This document shows, piece after piece, positions 6,624 to 15,084 of a stretch of 51,015 nucleotides of DNA. Within the stretch, counting starts at the first letter, position 1. Each line of letters begins with the position of its first letter. Source of the DNA: an uncultured Prevotellaceae bacterium (GTDB taxonomy: Bacteria > Bacteroidota > Bacteroidia > Bacteroidales > Bacteroidaceae); the NCBI GenBank assembly GCA_900314985.1, contig OMXL01000019.1, positions 53,334-104,348 on the forward strand. The letters are read 5' to 3'. The translations under genes were made by a program, and so were the position numbers. The notes beneath the pieces are model-generated. The model was not told where the DNA came from, searched no databases, and worked only from the letters and a program-made list of their open reading frames with translations.

Positions 6624-9071
6624 ATGTTTTGTTATCAGAAGAATTTCAGTAATCCTACGTTGCCTGTAGACGAGGCTCAGTTTTGGGCCCTCGTCAGGGC
6701 CACGCAGTGGAACGAGAACATCGACAAGTATCGTGAGACTCATGATGCTGCTCTTAAGCGCAAGTTGCCAGCATTCATCTTCCAAGCGACATTCGACGAG
6801 ACCACGTCGAAGGCAGGTAAGACGGGTGCCTGGCGAAAGCAGGCGGCAACGAGGCTGACAGGCTTGGTGGTGATGGATATTGATGGCCTCCCCCGTCCCC
6901 TCCAAAAGGAGGGGAGCCTGATGCATCTGACGCCTCTGGAGATTTTTCAGAGATGGAGAGAAGAGCACCCCGAACTGTTCGCCGATGCCAAACACCCCCT
7001 CTCTTTGGAGGGGGATGGGGGGAGGCTGCTCCTTGTCTATATTACTCCCTCTGGAAAAGGTTTGAAGGTGGTCTTCAAAGCAGATCCCAATGTAGGTAAT
7101 CTCATTGACAACCAACACGAGATGGCGAAGCTGCTGGGCGTGGAGGTTGACGAGAGTTGCAAGGATGCCAGCCGCATGAGCTTCATCTGCAAGGAAGAGG
7201 ATATTTTGTATATTGATAAAGAGTTGTTTACCTATGAGAACAAGGAATTTGCTGAGCGATATACTGCTCTATATCGAGACGGTCGCTCACAGGGTACGAG
7301 AGAAATGGCTGATGTAAGAAGTCAGAAGGAAGATGTAGAAACACAGCCATCAGACACAAGCCTTCAGCCTTCTTTCAAGGGCCGTCCGTACAGCGAGATC
7401 ATCGACGAATGGTGGCAGAAGAACGGTGGCGTGCCGCAGGAGGGCGAAAGGAATGTGAAGCTGTACCAGTTGGCAGTGAATCTGCGTGCCATCTGCGACA
7501 ACAATCCACAGTTGTTGATGCAGGTGATGCCTCGACTGGGACTGGACGAACAGGAGCTGCACGCCATCGTGGAGTCGGCCTGCAAGGAGCCGCCAAAAGG
7601 GCTGACGAAACCCATGCGCGAAATCGTCGAAAAGTGCACAGGGGGACAGTCCCCGTGTGCACTCCAGGGTGGCAATATCAATTCTCAATTGGAAGACTGG
7701 GGCTCACAGATTGAGGCGATGTTTGACGATTTCCCCATTCTGAAGGACATCTGCAAGGGGTTGAAAAAGAGCCAGTATCCTGCGGCAATGATAGTGGCTG
7801 GTGCCTTCGAGATGACGCTGATGACGAGGTGTTGGTACCGCTTCTATCACCGTCCTGAGGAGTTGCGCAGGCTGAACAGTTCGGCGCTGATCATTGGCGA
7901 CCCTGCCAGCGGTAAGTCGTTTGCCACCAGGCTCTTCAAGCTGTTGGCGGCACCCATCGTCACTGCCGACAAGGTGGGCAAGGATGCCATCAACGCCTAT
8001 CGTGAGCAGATGCGCACCAAGGGTGCCAACAAGGAGAAGCCCAAGAAGCCGAAGGTGGTGGTCAGGGTGCATCCGGCACGAACCTCGAACGCACAGTTCA
8101 TTCAGGACATGGTGAACGCCGTAGAGATGGTGGATGGCGAGGAGATGCACCTGCACATGCTGACCTTCGACACGGAGCTGGACAACACGGTGACCGTGCA
8201 GAAGGGTGGCTCGTGGATTGACAAGATGTCGCTGGAGCTGAAGGCCTTTCACAACGAAGAGGACGGTCAGGCGTACTCCAACAACGACTCCATCCTGCAG
8301 GACTTCAACGTCTATTGGAACTACGTCTATACAGGCACGCCGATAGCCCTGAAGAAGAAGGTGAACGAGCAGAACTTCGGCTCTGGATTGGCCACCCGTC
8401 TGACGGTGATTCCGCTGCCTGCCACCAACTTCGAGATGATGAGCCGCGAGAGCATGGTGGACTACGAGAGCGACAACCGCCTGAAGGCGTGGGCAGAGAA
8501 GCTGGACCGCATGAAGGGCGAGCTGTCGGTGCAGAAGATAGTCGACGAGCTGTACGACTGGACGGCACGCCGCATGATGGATGCCCAGGAGAACGACTCC
8601 AAGGCCGACGAAATGCTGCTGAAGCGCTGCGCCTATCACGGTCTGAACTATGCCGCACCGTTCATCGTGATGCGCCATTGGGACCAGATGAAGAAGGATG
8701 GCGACTACTGGTGTGGCGACTTCGAGACCGACGACATCGATTGGAAGTTGGCAGAACTCATCGTCAACATGCAGTTTGCCTGTCAGCGCTACTACTTTGG
8801 TGCCATGGCCGAGGCCTATTTCGACAACAAGCTGAAGGATGCCAGCGTCAACGTGCAGCGCAAGCAGAAGACGTTTGAGGGTTTTGCACGACTGTCGGAG
8901 GTGTTTACAACCGATGATGTCATGCGCTGTTTCGGGCTGCGAAACGTGTCGGCTGCATACATGCGCATCAGTCGATTGCAGAAAGACCATCTGATAGAAA
9001 AGGATGAGGACTACGTGGAGGATGGTACCACCAAGTCGCGCTATCGCAAGACGGGTGTCATGATGTGTTGA
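6624..9071 (+). CDS. BT4734-type N-domain plus DUF3987 (VapE-like primase/helicase) protein
   Basis: This 815-residue protein opens with the BT4734-like domain (about 1-220), including GLVVMDIDGL and CKDASRMSFICKEED. These acidic and Cys-containing blocks resemble a primase-polymerase core. A DUF3987/VapE-type P-loop ATPase follows, with Walker A GDPASGKSF near residue 430. Family members are linked to integrated elements and are thought to act in element replication. Three repeats are embedded in frame: GC-rich palindromes giving PLQKEG (6885-6920) and PLSLEG (6993-7028), and a REP copy giving CTGGQSPCALQ (7633-7663). The gene closes the operon from 5949 and ends at a repeat and a terminator. 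Whether it is still active with these insertions is unclear. Confidence 0.82.
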   Translation: MFCYQKNFSNPTLPVDEAQFWALVRATQWNENIDKYRETHDAALKRKLPAFIFQATFDETTSKAGKTGAWRKQAATRLTGLVVMDIDGLPRPLQKEGSLMHLTPLEIFQRWREEHPELFADAKHPLSLEGDGGRLLLVYITPSGKGLKVVFKADPNVGNLIDNQHEMAKLLGVEVDESCKDASRMSFICKEEDILYIDKELFTYENKEFAERYTALYRDGRSQGTREMADVRSQKEDVETQPSDTSLQPSFKGRPYSEIIDEWWQKNGGVPQEGERNVKLYQLAVNLRAICDNNPQLLMQVMPRLGLDEQELHAIVESACKEPPKGLTKPMREIVEKCTGGQSPCALQGGNINSQLEDWGSQIEAMFDDFPILKDICKGLKKSQYPAAMIVAGAFEMTLMTRCWYRFYHRPEELRRLNSSALIIGDPASGKSFATRLFKLLAAPIVTADKVGKDAINAYREQMRTKGANKEKPKKPKVVVRVHPARTSNAQFIQDMVNAVEMVDGEEMHLHMLTFDTELDNTVTVQKGGSWIDKMSLELKAFHNEEDGQAYSNNDSILQDFNVYWNYVYTGTPIALKKKVNEQNFGSGLATRLTVIPLPATNFEMMSRESMVDYESDNRLKAWAEKLDRMKGELSVQKIVDELYDWTARRMMDAQENDSKADEMLLKRCAYHGLNYAAPFIVMRHWDQMKKDGDYWCGDFETDDIDWKLAELIVNMQFACQRYYFGAMAEAYFDNKLKDASVNVQRKQKTFEGFARLSEVFTTDDVMRCFGLRNVSAAYMRISRLQKDHLIEKDEDYVEDGTTKSRYRKTGVMMC
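6885..6920. repeat. GC-rich palindrome, copy 2, in frame in the VapE-like gene
   Basis: CCTCCCCCGTCCCCTCC and AAAAGGAGGGGAGC are read as P-R-P-L-Q-K-E-G. The insert follows the DIDG motif of the N-terminal domain. It is the forward orientation of the family and in the same frame as leuC copy 4. Confidence 0.75.
6993..7028. repeat. GC-rich palindrome, copy 3, inverted, in frame in the VapE-like gene
   Basis: CACCCCCTCTCTTTGGAGG plus GGATGGGGGGAGGC is the reverse orientation of copy 2. It is read as H-P-L-S-L-E-G-D-G-G-R. With copy 2 it brackets a segment of about 24 codons. Confidence 0.75.
7633..7663. repeat. REP palindrome, copy 5, inside the VapE-like gene
   Basis: AGTGCACAGGGGGACAGTCC and its mirror are read through as KCTGGQSPCAL without disturbing the frame. 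This is the only REP copy of this family inside a coding sequence here. Confidence 0.78.
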
Positions 9072-9102
9072 CACGCCCTAACGCCCTAACACACTCACAT
9101 TT
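9071..9102 (+). repeat. CCTAACGCCCTAAC repeat after the VapE-like gene
   Basis: Starting at the last base of the stop codon, this copy matches the 401-427 arm in direct orientation and the 546-580 arm in inverted orientation. The match includes about 22 nt ending ACACTCACATTT. It may mark one boundary of an accessory element. Confidence 0.6.
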
Positions 9103-9135
9103 GATAATTATAATGAATAACGGAAGGTGAAAAAA

Positions 9136-9169
9136 CGAGCGAATCGTTGGCGGTTCGCTCGATTTTTTG
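9136..9169 (+). terminator. Terminator of the VapE-like operon
   Basis: CGAGCGAATC pairs with GGTTCGCTCG and is followed by a run of T. It lies immediately upstream of the holA -7 box at 9170, cleanly separating the accessory block from core genes. Confidence 0.75.
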
Positions 9170-9178
9170 TAATTTTGC
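9170..9178 (+). promoter_or_regulatory. holA promoter -7 box
   Basis: TAATTTTGC, 7 nt before the chosen ATG at 9186. It rules out the upstream TTG at 9147 as the translation start. Confidence 0.6.
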
Positions 9179-9185
9179 AGGCAAT

Positions 9186-10208
9186 ATGGCACAAGCTGCA
9201 GTAACATACGATAGCGTGATGAGTGAGCTGAAGGCTCGCGAGTTTAAGCCCGTCTATTATCTGGCGGGCGACGAGCCGTATTATATCGACAAGATTAGCG
9301 ACTGGATTGCTGACAACGTGCTGCAGCCTGAGGAAAGGGACTTCAACCAAACGATTATGTTTGGCTCTGACGTCAACGCATCGCAGATTGTGGATGCTGC
9401 CAAGCGCTATCCGATGATGGCCGAACGACAGGTGCTCATCGTCAAGGAGGCGCAGAATATCAAGAATACGGAGCCTCTGGAGAAGTATTTCCACCAGCCC
9501 ATGCCCTCTACCGTGCTGGTTTTTTGCCACAAGAGTAAATTTGACGGTCGTAAACAGGGTTTGGTGAAGGCTATCAAGGAGCATGGCGTGCTGTTTGAGA
9601 GCATGAAACTCAAAGATCGCGACCTGCCAGCATTTATCCAGCAGTATCTGAAGGCTAAAAATGCCAGCATCGACCCCAAATCAACGCAGATGATAGCCGA
9701 CGCCATCGGTTCTGACCTCAGCCGACTGACCAGCGAGCTCGACAAGGTGCTCTTGGGACTGCCAGAAGGGGATAGGAGAGTGACGCCCCAGATTGTGGAA
9801 GACCAGATTGGCGTGAGCAAAGACTATAATGCGTTTGAGCTGCGTGACGCCATCGTGAACCGAAATATTCTGAAGGCCAACCAGATTATCAAGTATTTCG
9901 ATGAAAATCCGAAGGCTGGCGGACTGTACGCTTTACTCCCGTTGGTGTTTAATTACTTCCAAAATCTGATGATTGCCTATTATTGCCCACAAAAGGGTAG
10001 TCAGGAGGCGCTGGCACAGTGGCTCGATATGAGATCACCGTGGGGTGCCAAGGATTATCTGACGGGTATGAAAAATTACTCTGCCATGAAGGTGATGCAG
10101 ATTATTGGCAAAATACGCGAAATTGATGCCAAAAGTAAAGGTCTGGATAACCCAAATACGCCTCCAGGAGAGCTGATGAAGGAGTTAATTTTCTTTACAT
10201 TCCACTAA
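9186..10208 (+). CDS. holA: DNA polymerase III subunit delta
   Basis: This 340-residue protein matches HolA, which opens the beta sliding clamp within the clamp-loader complex. The N-terminal AAA+-like domain has PVYYLAGDEPYYIDKI at the normal Walker position, degenerate as usual for delta. It is followed by ERQVLIVKEAQ and the central SDLSRLTSELDKV helix. The C-terminal collar domain includes the AFELRDAI motif. Length is normal. The start is set by the -7 box 7 nt upstream. It is a stand-alone housekeeping gene at the border of the accessory block. Confidence 0.93.
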   Translation: MAQAAVTYDSVMSELKAREFKPVYYLAGDEPYYIDKISDWIADNVLQPEERDFNQTIMFGSDVNASQIVDAAKRYPMMAERQVLIVKEAQNIKNTEPLEKYFHQPMPSTVLVFCHKSKFDGRKQGLVKAIKEHGVLFESMKLKDRDLPAFIQQYLKAKNASIDPKSTQMIADAIGSDLSRLTSELDKVLLGLPEGDRRVTPQIVEDQIGVSKDYNAFELRDAIVNRNILKANQIIKYFDENPKAGGLYALLPLVFNYFQNLMIAYYCPQKGSQEALAQWLDMRSPWGAKDYLTGMKNYSAMKVMQIIGKIREIDAKSKGLDNPNTPPGELMKELIFFTFH

Positions 10209-10899
10209 ATAATACCGTTTTCTGGCTCCTCTTTTTCTAGAATCACTTTTTTTGCTGACAGAAAAAACTGGCCGCAAATGCCTATTCCCATTAGGGTTTC
10301 GCACAATTATTCCCCCCTTATATTTTTCGCCATTCTAAAAATTCCGCCAGTCGTGCGGAAAATGCGCAAAATGCAGAATTTTGGCCTCTTGGAAACGCTG
10401 AAATTCGGATTTAATAAATTTTATAGTTTGAATATTTGAATTTAGAAAACTAAAACTTTAGAAAGATTAAAGATAATATATCCTAAAGAAAGTATAGTTT
10501 GGTGTTTGTAAATCTAAATTAGGGTATTGATATTTATATTTGAATATCTGAATTTGTGCATTTAAAAATCAATATTCATGTATATACACATGCTTTTATG
10601 TAGTATATATATCTAAAACTCTGTTAGTTACGATTTCTCATAAAAGAACATATTGGAAATATTCATTAGGTAGGAGTACTCTGATACGTATATAGGCCGA
10701 ATTGGGACTTTTGTTGTATAAGTAGTACATTTATACCCAATTAGTTATGTGAAATACCTGTACTATTCGTTTATATGTAATTTTCATTAGAATTTTGGAT
10801 TTATAAATCTGAAGAGCACAAATCATGATTACAAACTTTTGAATTTAAAATTGTAAAACATAAATCAAAACTTTACAAATAAAAAATTCTTTAGATTTC
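10209..10899. other. AT-rich intergenic stretch without visible genes
   Basis: About 690 bp, very AT-rich from 10400 onward, with no open frame resembling a protein in either direction. Short self-repeating TTGAATATTTGAATTT words occur near 10430 and 10540. Only the XRE promoter at the right end is recognisable. The low GC compared with neighbours could mark foreign DNA or a large regulatory region. Confidence 0.5.
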
Positions 10900-10934
10900 T
10901 TGCACGACTCAAAAAAATACTTTACCTTTGTAAA
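10900..10934 (+). promoter_or_regulatory. Promoter of the XRE gene
   Basis: TTGCACG near 10900 (-33 element) and TACCTTTG at about 10923-10930 (-7 box) lie upstream of the ATG at 10975. A leftward extension of the frame to 10900 would start inside the -33 element and is rejected. Confidence 0.55.
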
Positions 10935-10974
10935 ATCAAAGAAAAATGGCTATTTTTACCCTATTTTGAAGCAA

Positions 10975-11460
10975 ATGGAAATAAAAGACCGTATCAGACA
11001 GATCATGGAAGAGCAGCACATGACGCAACAGGTGTTCGCTGACTTCCTCCAGCAGTCCCCTGCCACCCTATCGAGTATCTTTAATGGTAGGACGCGTCCA
11101 ACCCTGAATATCGTTGACGCAATTAAAATGAAAATTCCTGACATTTCTATTGAGTGGTTACTCTATGGTGTAGGTGAGATGTACGTATCCCACCCTAACG
11201 ATGCTTCTGGTGAGCAGTCTGCTGCCCCAGGAACGCCTCAGGATTTGTTATTGAACTTTGATACTCCCGTTTCTAATTCGCAGAATACGCCTCAAAATGT
11301 CGTTTCTCCAGCCAATTTCCAACACGGTGTTAAAAGTACACCATTAGATCGGGGCTTTGAAGAGGTGCGATTGATAGAGAAAGAGCCACGCAGAGTGACT
11401 GAAATTCGTGTATATTACGACGATCAGACCTACGAGACGTTTGTCCCTGCTAAAAAGTAA
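10975..11460 (+). CDS. XRE-family helix-turn-helix regulator
   Basis: The 161-residue protein has an N-terminal HTH at about residues 1-65 (MTQQVFADFLQQSPATLSSI, then FNGRTRPTL). A Pro/Asn-rich linker and a conserved tail RVTEIRVYYDDQTYETFVP follow. The arrangement is typical of a cytoplasmic DNA-binding regulator found in many Prevotella genomes; its targets are unknown. It stands alone between long intergenic regions. The start is chosen from the promoter position. Confidence 0.8.
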   Translation: MEIKDRIRQIMEEQHMTQQVFADFLQQSPATLSSIFNGRTRPTLNIVDAIKMKIPDISIEWLLYGVGEMYVSHPNDASGEQSAAPGTPQDLLLNFDTPVSNSQNTPQNVVSPANFQHGVKSTPLDRGFEEVRLIEKEPRRVTEIRVYYDDQTYETFVPAKK

Positions 11461-11530
11461 TAAGGTAAAGAATTTTCTAAATTCAGTTTTTCTAAAAATA
11501 GGGCAAGGGAATAGCAGCCATCGTAGAAGA

Positions 11531-11812
11531 CTACGATGCCATACAGTCTGTGTCAATGGACCTCAGAACTGTAAATGTAGTGTGAATGGGGGTTCCGGCT
11601 CTGGTGTGCTGACAGCTTAGGTGTTCACTTTTCTTAATAACAGGTTCCTGCTGTGTATCAAGCCTGTCCAGATACGGTATTGAGGGCATGCGCCAAACTC
11701 CGAACACCTCTTCAGCAGGCCCTTGTGCGGACAGCATGCTGATGCTGTGTTGGAAGATGGACATCATGCATATGATGATGCATATAATGGATATGATAAT
11801 AGTCTTATACAT
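11531..11812 (-). CDS. Small secreted protein of unknown function
   Basis: A minus-strand frame of 93 residues begins with a strongly hydrophobic signal segment (MYKTIIISIICIIICMMSIF). It continues with a plausible mature part (EEVFGVWRMPSIPYLDRLD). A -7 box TAAATTTGC on the minus strand (11820-11828) ends 7 nt before the ATG, the near-leaderless arrangement also seen at 612 and 9186. That promoter is the main reason to accept the gene. No family is recognised. Confidence 0.5.
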   Translation of the reverse strand: MYKTIIISIICIIICMMSIFQHSISMLSAQGPAEEVFGVWRMPSIPYLDRLDTQQEPVIKKSEHLSCQHTRAGTPIHTTFTVLRSIDTDCMAS

Positions 11813-12010
11813 AACTGTCGCAAATTTAATTAATTAAATTTAAATTTCCAAATTTTGAATACACTTTTTTTAGCCTTTTTGATTTCTTCACATTTTATTT
11901 TTTGAAGACTTTTCTGTGTTAGGAATTGTTTGTTAAGTATTTTTGCATCTTAATACTTCTCTCTCAATCCGAAAATCTCGCTACTATTTGGCTCTTTCCT
12001 TCTTTTTTTG

Positions 12011-12019
12011 TACTTTTGC
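12011..12019 (+). promoter_or_regulatory. pyrK-pyrD promoter -7 box
   Basis: TACTTTTGC lies directly upstream of ATGs at 12020 and 12029. It excludes a TTG start at 12008. Confidence 0.55.
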
Positions 12020-12028
12020 ATGCGAATT

Positions 12029-12805
12029 ATGAAAAAGTATATCCTTGATTTATCTGTGAAGGCTGTTGAGCGCCTGAGCGATAAGCACGTTTTACTGCGA
12101 CTGACAGATGAGAAACCGCTACCCGAGATGCTGCCTGGACAGTTTGTTGAGGTTCGCGTAGACGGTTCGTCATCAACTTTTCTGCGTCGCCCTATCTCTA
12201 TCAACTTTGTAGATCGTGAAGCCAATGAGTTGTGGCTGATGGTCGCTATGGTGGGTGAAGGTACCCGCAAGTTAGGTGAGCTGAAGCCTGGCGACACGCT
12301 GAACTGCGTACTGCCGCTGGGTAATGGCTTTCTTGCTAATAGCCAAAAGCCAAAGTCCAAAAGCTATCTGCTCGTGGGTGGCGGCGTAGGCGTGGCTCCA
12401 CTGCTGTATCTGGGCGAAGAACTGCAGAAACAGGGCTGTGAGGTGACCTTCCTGTTGGGAGGACGCAGCGAGAAAGACCTGTTGGAGCTGAATTTATTTA
12501 ATAAGTACGGGCGCGTGTGCGTAACGACCGAAGACGGCACGATGGGCGAGAAGGGTTTTGTAACCAACCACAGCATCCTCAGCGAGTCGTTCGACCAGAT
12601 ATTTACCTGCGGTCCTACGCCTATGATGAAGGCTGTGGCTCGCTATGCCAAGGAGAAGGGCATCAGCTGTGAGGCCTCGCTGGAGAATATGATGGCCTGC
12701 GGACTGGGCGCTTGTCTGTGTTGTGTAGAAAAGACGACGGAAGGTAATCTCTGTGTCTGCAAGGATGGACCAGTATTTGATGTCCAAAGACTGCTTTGGG
12801 CATAG
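12029..12805 (+). CDS. pyrK: Dihydroorotate dehydrogenase B electron-transfer subunit
   Basis: PyrK carries FAD and a [2Fe-2S] cluster and passes electrons from the catalytic PyrD subunit to NAD in pyrimidine synthesis. Visible motifs are FLRRPISI (flavin binding), LLVGGGVGVAPL (NAD-binding loop) and the C-terminal cysteines in MACGLGACLCCVEKT and CVCKDGPVF that hold the cluster. An odd segment, NSQKPKSKS, just before LLVGGG is encoded by a short AGCCAAAAGCCAAAG-type direct repeat and looks like an insertion. The start could be 12020 instead. The next gene is pyrD, 38 bp downstream. Confidence 0.92.
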   Translation: MKKYILDLSVKAVERLSDKHVLLRLTDEKPLPEMLPGQFVEVRVDGSSSTFLRRPISINFVDREANELWLMVAMVGEGTRKLGELKPGDTLNCVLPLGNGFLANSQKPKSKSYLLVGGGVGVAPLLYLGEELQKQGCEVTFLLGGRSEKDLLELNLFNKYGRVCVTTEDGTMGEKGFVTNHSILSESFDQIFTCGPTPMMKAVARYAKEKGISCEASLENMMACGLGACLCCVEKTTEGNLCVCKDGPVFDVQRLLWA

Positions 12806-12841
12806 TGGAAAGTTGAAAGTGGAAAGTGGAAAGTTGAAAGA
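12806..12841 (+). repeat. Tandem short repeats between pyrK and pyrD
   Basis: GGAAAGTTGAAAGTGGAAAG-type 7-10 bp units fill the pyrK-pyrD gap and supply purine-rich sequence for the pyrD ribosome-binding region. Confidence 0.6.
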
Positions 12842-12843
12842 GA

Positions 12844-13749
12844 ATGGCTAAATTAAACGTAAATATAGGGGCGCTGAGCCTGAAGAACCCTGTGATGACA
12901 GCCAGCGGTACGTTTGGCTATGGCGTTGAGTTTGAGGACTTTATAGACCTTGCAGGTCTGGGTGGTATCATTGTGAAGGGTACCACGCTGAAGCCTCGTG
13001 AGGGCAACGACTATCCGCGTATGGCAGAGACCGCCAGCGGCATGCTGAACTGTGTGGGTCTGCAGAACAAGGGTGTCGACTACTTCTGCGAGCACATCTA
13101 TCCGCAGATCAAGGACATCGATACGAACATGATTGTCAACGTGAGCGGTTCGTCGCCAGAAGACTATGCCGAATGTGCTGCTCGTATTAATGCGCTGGAC
13201 AAGATTCCCGCTATCGAACTGAATATCTCGTGTCCGAATGTGAAGGACGGCGGTATGGCCTTTGGCGTGACGTGTGCTGGTGCATCGAGCGTCGTAAAAG
13301 CCGTTCGTCAGGCCTATCACAAGACGCTGATTGTCAAACTGTCGCCTAACGTGACGGATATCGCTGAGATAGCCCGTGCCGTGGAGGCTGAGGGTGCCGA
13401 CTCGGTATCGCTCATCAATACGCTGATGGGTATGGCCATTGATGTGGAGAAGCGCAAGAAAGTGCTGTCGATAGGTACTGGCGGACTGAGTGGTCCCTGC
13501 GTGAAACCAGTAGCCCTGCGTATGGTCAACCAGGTAGCTAAGGCTGTGAAAATCCCTGTCGTGGGCTTGGGCGGCATCTCTACTGCGAAGGATGCGCTGG
13601 AGTTCCTGATGGCTGGTGCTACGGCTATCGAGATTGGTACGGCCAACTTCCTCGATCCTGCTGTCACCATCAAGGTGAGAGACGGCATCAACCAGTGGCT
13701 CGACGCTCACGGATGCCAAGATATTCACGAAATTATCGGATGCGTGTAG
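12844..13749 (+). CDS. pyrD: Dihydroorotate dehydrogenase B catalytic subunit
   Basis: This 301-residue class 1B enzyme oxidises dihydroorotate to orotate using FMN. Class 1B features are the catalytic Cys in [15 protein letters not shown], the FMN phosphate-binding [14 protein letters not shown] region, and the preceding [10 protein letters not shown] motif. Length and order match the family. It forms an operon with pyrK, the partner required for NAD-dependent activity. The transcript is closed by a hairpin at 13804-13831. Confidence 0.94.
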   Translation: MAKLNVNIGALSLKNPVMTASGTFGYGVEFEDFIDLAGLGGIIVKGTTLKPREGNDYPRMAETASGMLNCVGLQNKGVDYFCEHIYPQIKDIDTNMIVNVSGSSPEDYAECAARINALDKIPAIELNISCPNVKDGGMAFGVTCAGASSVVKAVRQAYHKTLIVKLSPNVTDIAEIARAVEAEGADSVSLINTLMGMAIDVEKRKKVLSIGTGGLSGPCVKPVALRMVNQVAKAVKIPVVGLGGISTAKDALEFLMAGATAIEIGTANFLDPAVTIKVRDGINQWLDAHGCQDIHEIIGCV

Positions 13750-13802
13750 CGCTTCGCTAGTGAATAACGAATAACGAATAGTGAATAGAGATTAGTGAAT
13801 AA
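13749..13802 (+). repeat. Hairpin word plus AGTGAATAACGAAT tandem repeats
   Basis: GCGCTTCGCTAGTGAA (13749-13764) is followed by AGTGAAT/AACGAAT heptamers. The same 16-nt word recurs exactly at 50542-50557, and shorter relatives occur at 28447 and 37835. Confidence 0.65.
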
Positions 13803-13803
13803 T

Positions 13804-13831
13804 TTAAGGGCGGCCATTCGGTCGCCCTTAA
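13804..13831 (+). terminator. Terminator after pyrD
   Basis: TTAAGGGCG and CGCCCTTAA form a 9-bp stem with a short loop. The flanks are AT-rich, so it could serve both pyrD and the converging aroC. Confidence 0.6.
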
Positions 13832-13953
13832 CCAACACAAAAACTAAACTAGACTTAACTAATGCTACTTTAGATTTTCACAAATCCTTATAGCATTTGC
13901 AAAGATAGTGCAAATTCTTTAAACTGCAACTATTTTTTGAGATTTTTTTGCAC

Positions 13954-15051
13954 TTATATGCAAAAATCTTTGTTATTCCCAGATTTATAGACCAAATATG
14001 CATCCAAAATCGTCATTGCCGCCATTGCTTCTACGACGGGTACGGCACGTGGCAAAACACACGCATCGTGGCGTCCTCGAGCGGTCAGCGTAGTGGCATT
14101 TCCGTGGATGTCAACCGTGTCCTGTTCGCGGAGTAGGGTAGCAACGGGTTTGAAGGCCACACGGAAGAAGATATCCTGTCCGTTGGAGATACCGCCCTGA
14201 ATGCCTCCGCTATGATTGGTCTTGGTGGTCACGACGGGAGAGGCTGTGTCGTCCACTGTGAATACGTCGTTCTGCTCGGAGCCACGCTGGGTGACAGCCG
14301 CAAAGCCGTCGCCATATTCGAAGCCCTTCACCGCATTGATGCTCAACATGGCAGCACCCAGTTGGGCGTGCAACTTGCCAAACTCTGGTTCGCCCAGTCC
14401 TACGGGACAACCCTTGATGACACAGGTAATGACGCCACCAATGGTGTCGCCCTCTGCCTTGACCTGCTGGATGAGTTGTATCATCTCCTCAGCCTTCTCT
14501 GGATCAGGACAGCGCACGGCATTGGTCTCCGTCAGCGAGAGGTCGTAGCGGTGATAGTCGTTGTCCAGCGCGATAGAGCCCACCTGCGACGTGTAGGCGG
14601 CAATCTCGATGCCCAACTGGCGCAGTACCAGCTTAGCCAGCGCACCAGCCACACAGCGACTGATGGTGATACGAGCTGACGAGCGCCCTCCACCACGATG
14701 GTCGCGCACGCCATACTTCTGCGTATAGGTGAAGTCGGCATGCGACGGACGGAATACCTCACGCATATTGTCGTAATCGTTGGAATGCTGGTTGGTGTTG
14801 CGTACGATAAAACCAATGGGACACCCTGTCGACTTGCCCTCAAAGACACCACTGAGCAGTTCTACCTGGTCGGCTTCGTTGCGAGCCGTCGTGATGCTGC
14901 TCTGTCCAGGGCGTCGTCTGTTCAGCTCCTGCTGGATGAAGTCGATATCGATATCGATGCCTGCGGGCATACCGTCGACGACACCGCCAATGGCTTCTCC
15001 GTGGCTCTCGCCAAAGGTGGTCAGCCTGTAGATTCTTCCTGTAGTGTTCAT
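13954..15051 (-). CDS. aroC: Chorismate synthase
   Basis: The 365-residue enzyme converts EPSP to chorismate with reduced FMN, the last common step to Phe, Tyr and Trp. The signature [16 protein letters not shown], the R-rich region [13 protein letters not shown], and [10 protein letters not shown] are present. In the last block the usual ARET reads ARIT, so an otherwise well-conserved Glu is Ile here; this may be a lineage variant. It follows slyD on the minus strand after a 33-bp gap of CCCATTA repeats. The Phe and Tyr branch genes lie at 19-23 kb. Confidence 0.94.
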   Translation of the reverse strand: MNTTGRIYRLTTFGESHGEAIGGVVDGMPAGIDIDIDFIQQELNRRRPGQSSITTARNEADQVELLSGVFEGKSTGCPIGFIVRNTNQHSNDYDNMREVFRPSHADFTYTQKYGVRDHRGGGRSSARITISRCVAGALAKLVLRQLGIEIAAYTSQVGSIALDNDYHRYDLSLTETNAVRCPDPEKAEEMIQLIQQVKAEGDTIGGVITCVIKGCPVGLGEPEFGKLHAQLGAAMLSINAVKGFEYGDGFAAVTQRGSEQNDVFTVDDTASPVVTTKTNHSGGIQGGISNGQDIFFRVAFKPVATLLREQDTVDIHGNATTLTARGRHDACVLPRAVPVVEAMAAMTILDAYLVYKSGNNKDFCI

Positions 15052-15084
15052 GGGGCTAATGGGTTTAATGGGTTGGATAGGGGA

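Noticed and set aside
7704-9074. 456-codon minus-strand frame opposite the VapE-like gene
   Set aside because: His/Val/Leu-rich shadow typical of antisense frames in GC-biased coding DNA; no start context.
10900-10974. N-terminal extension of the XRE protein to 10900
   Set aside because: It would run through the -33 and -7 promoter elements; the HTH begins at the ATG at 10975.
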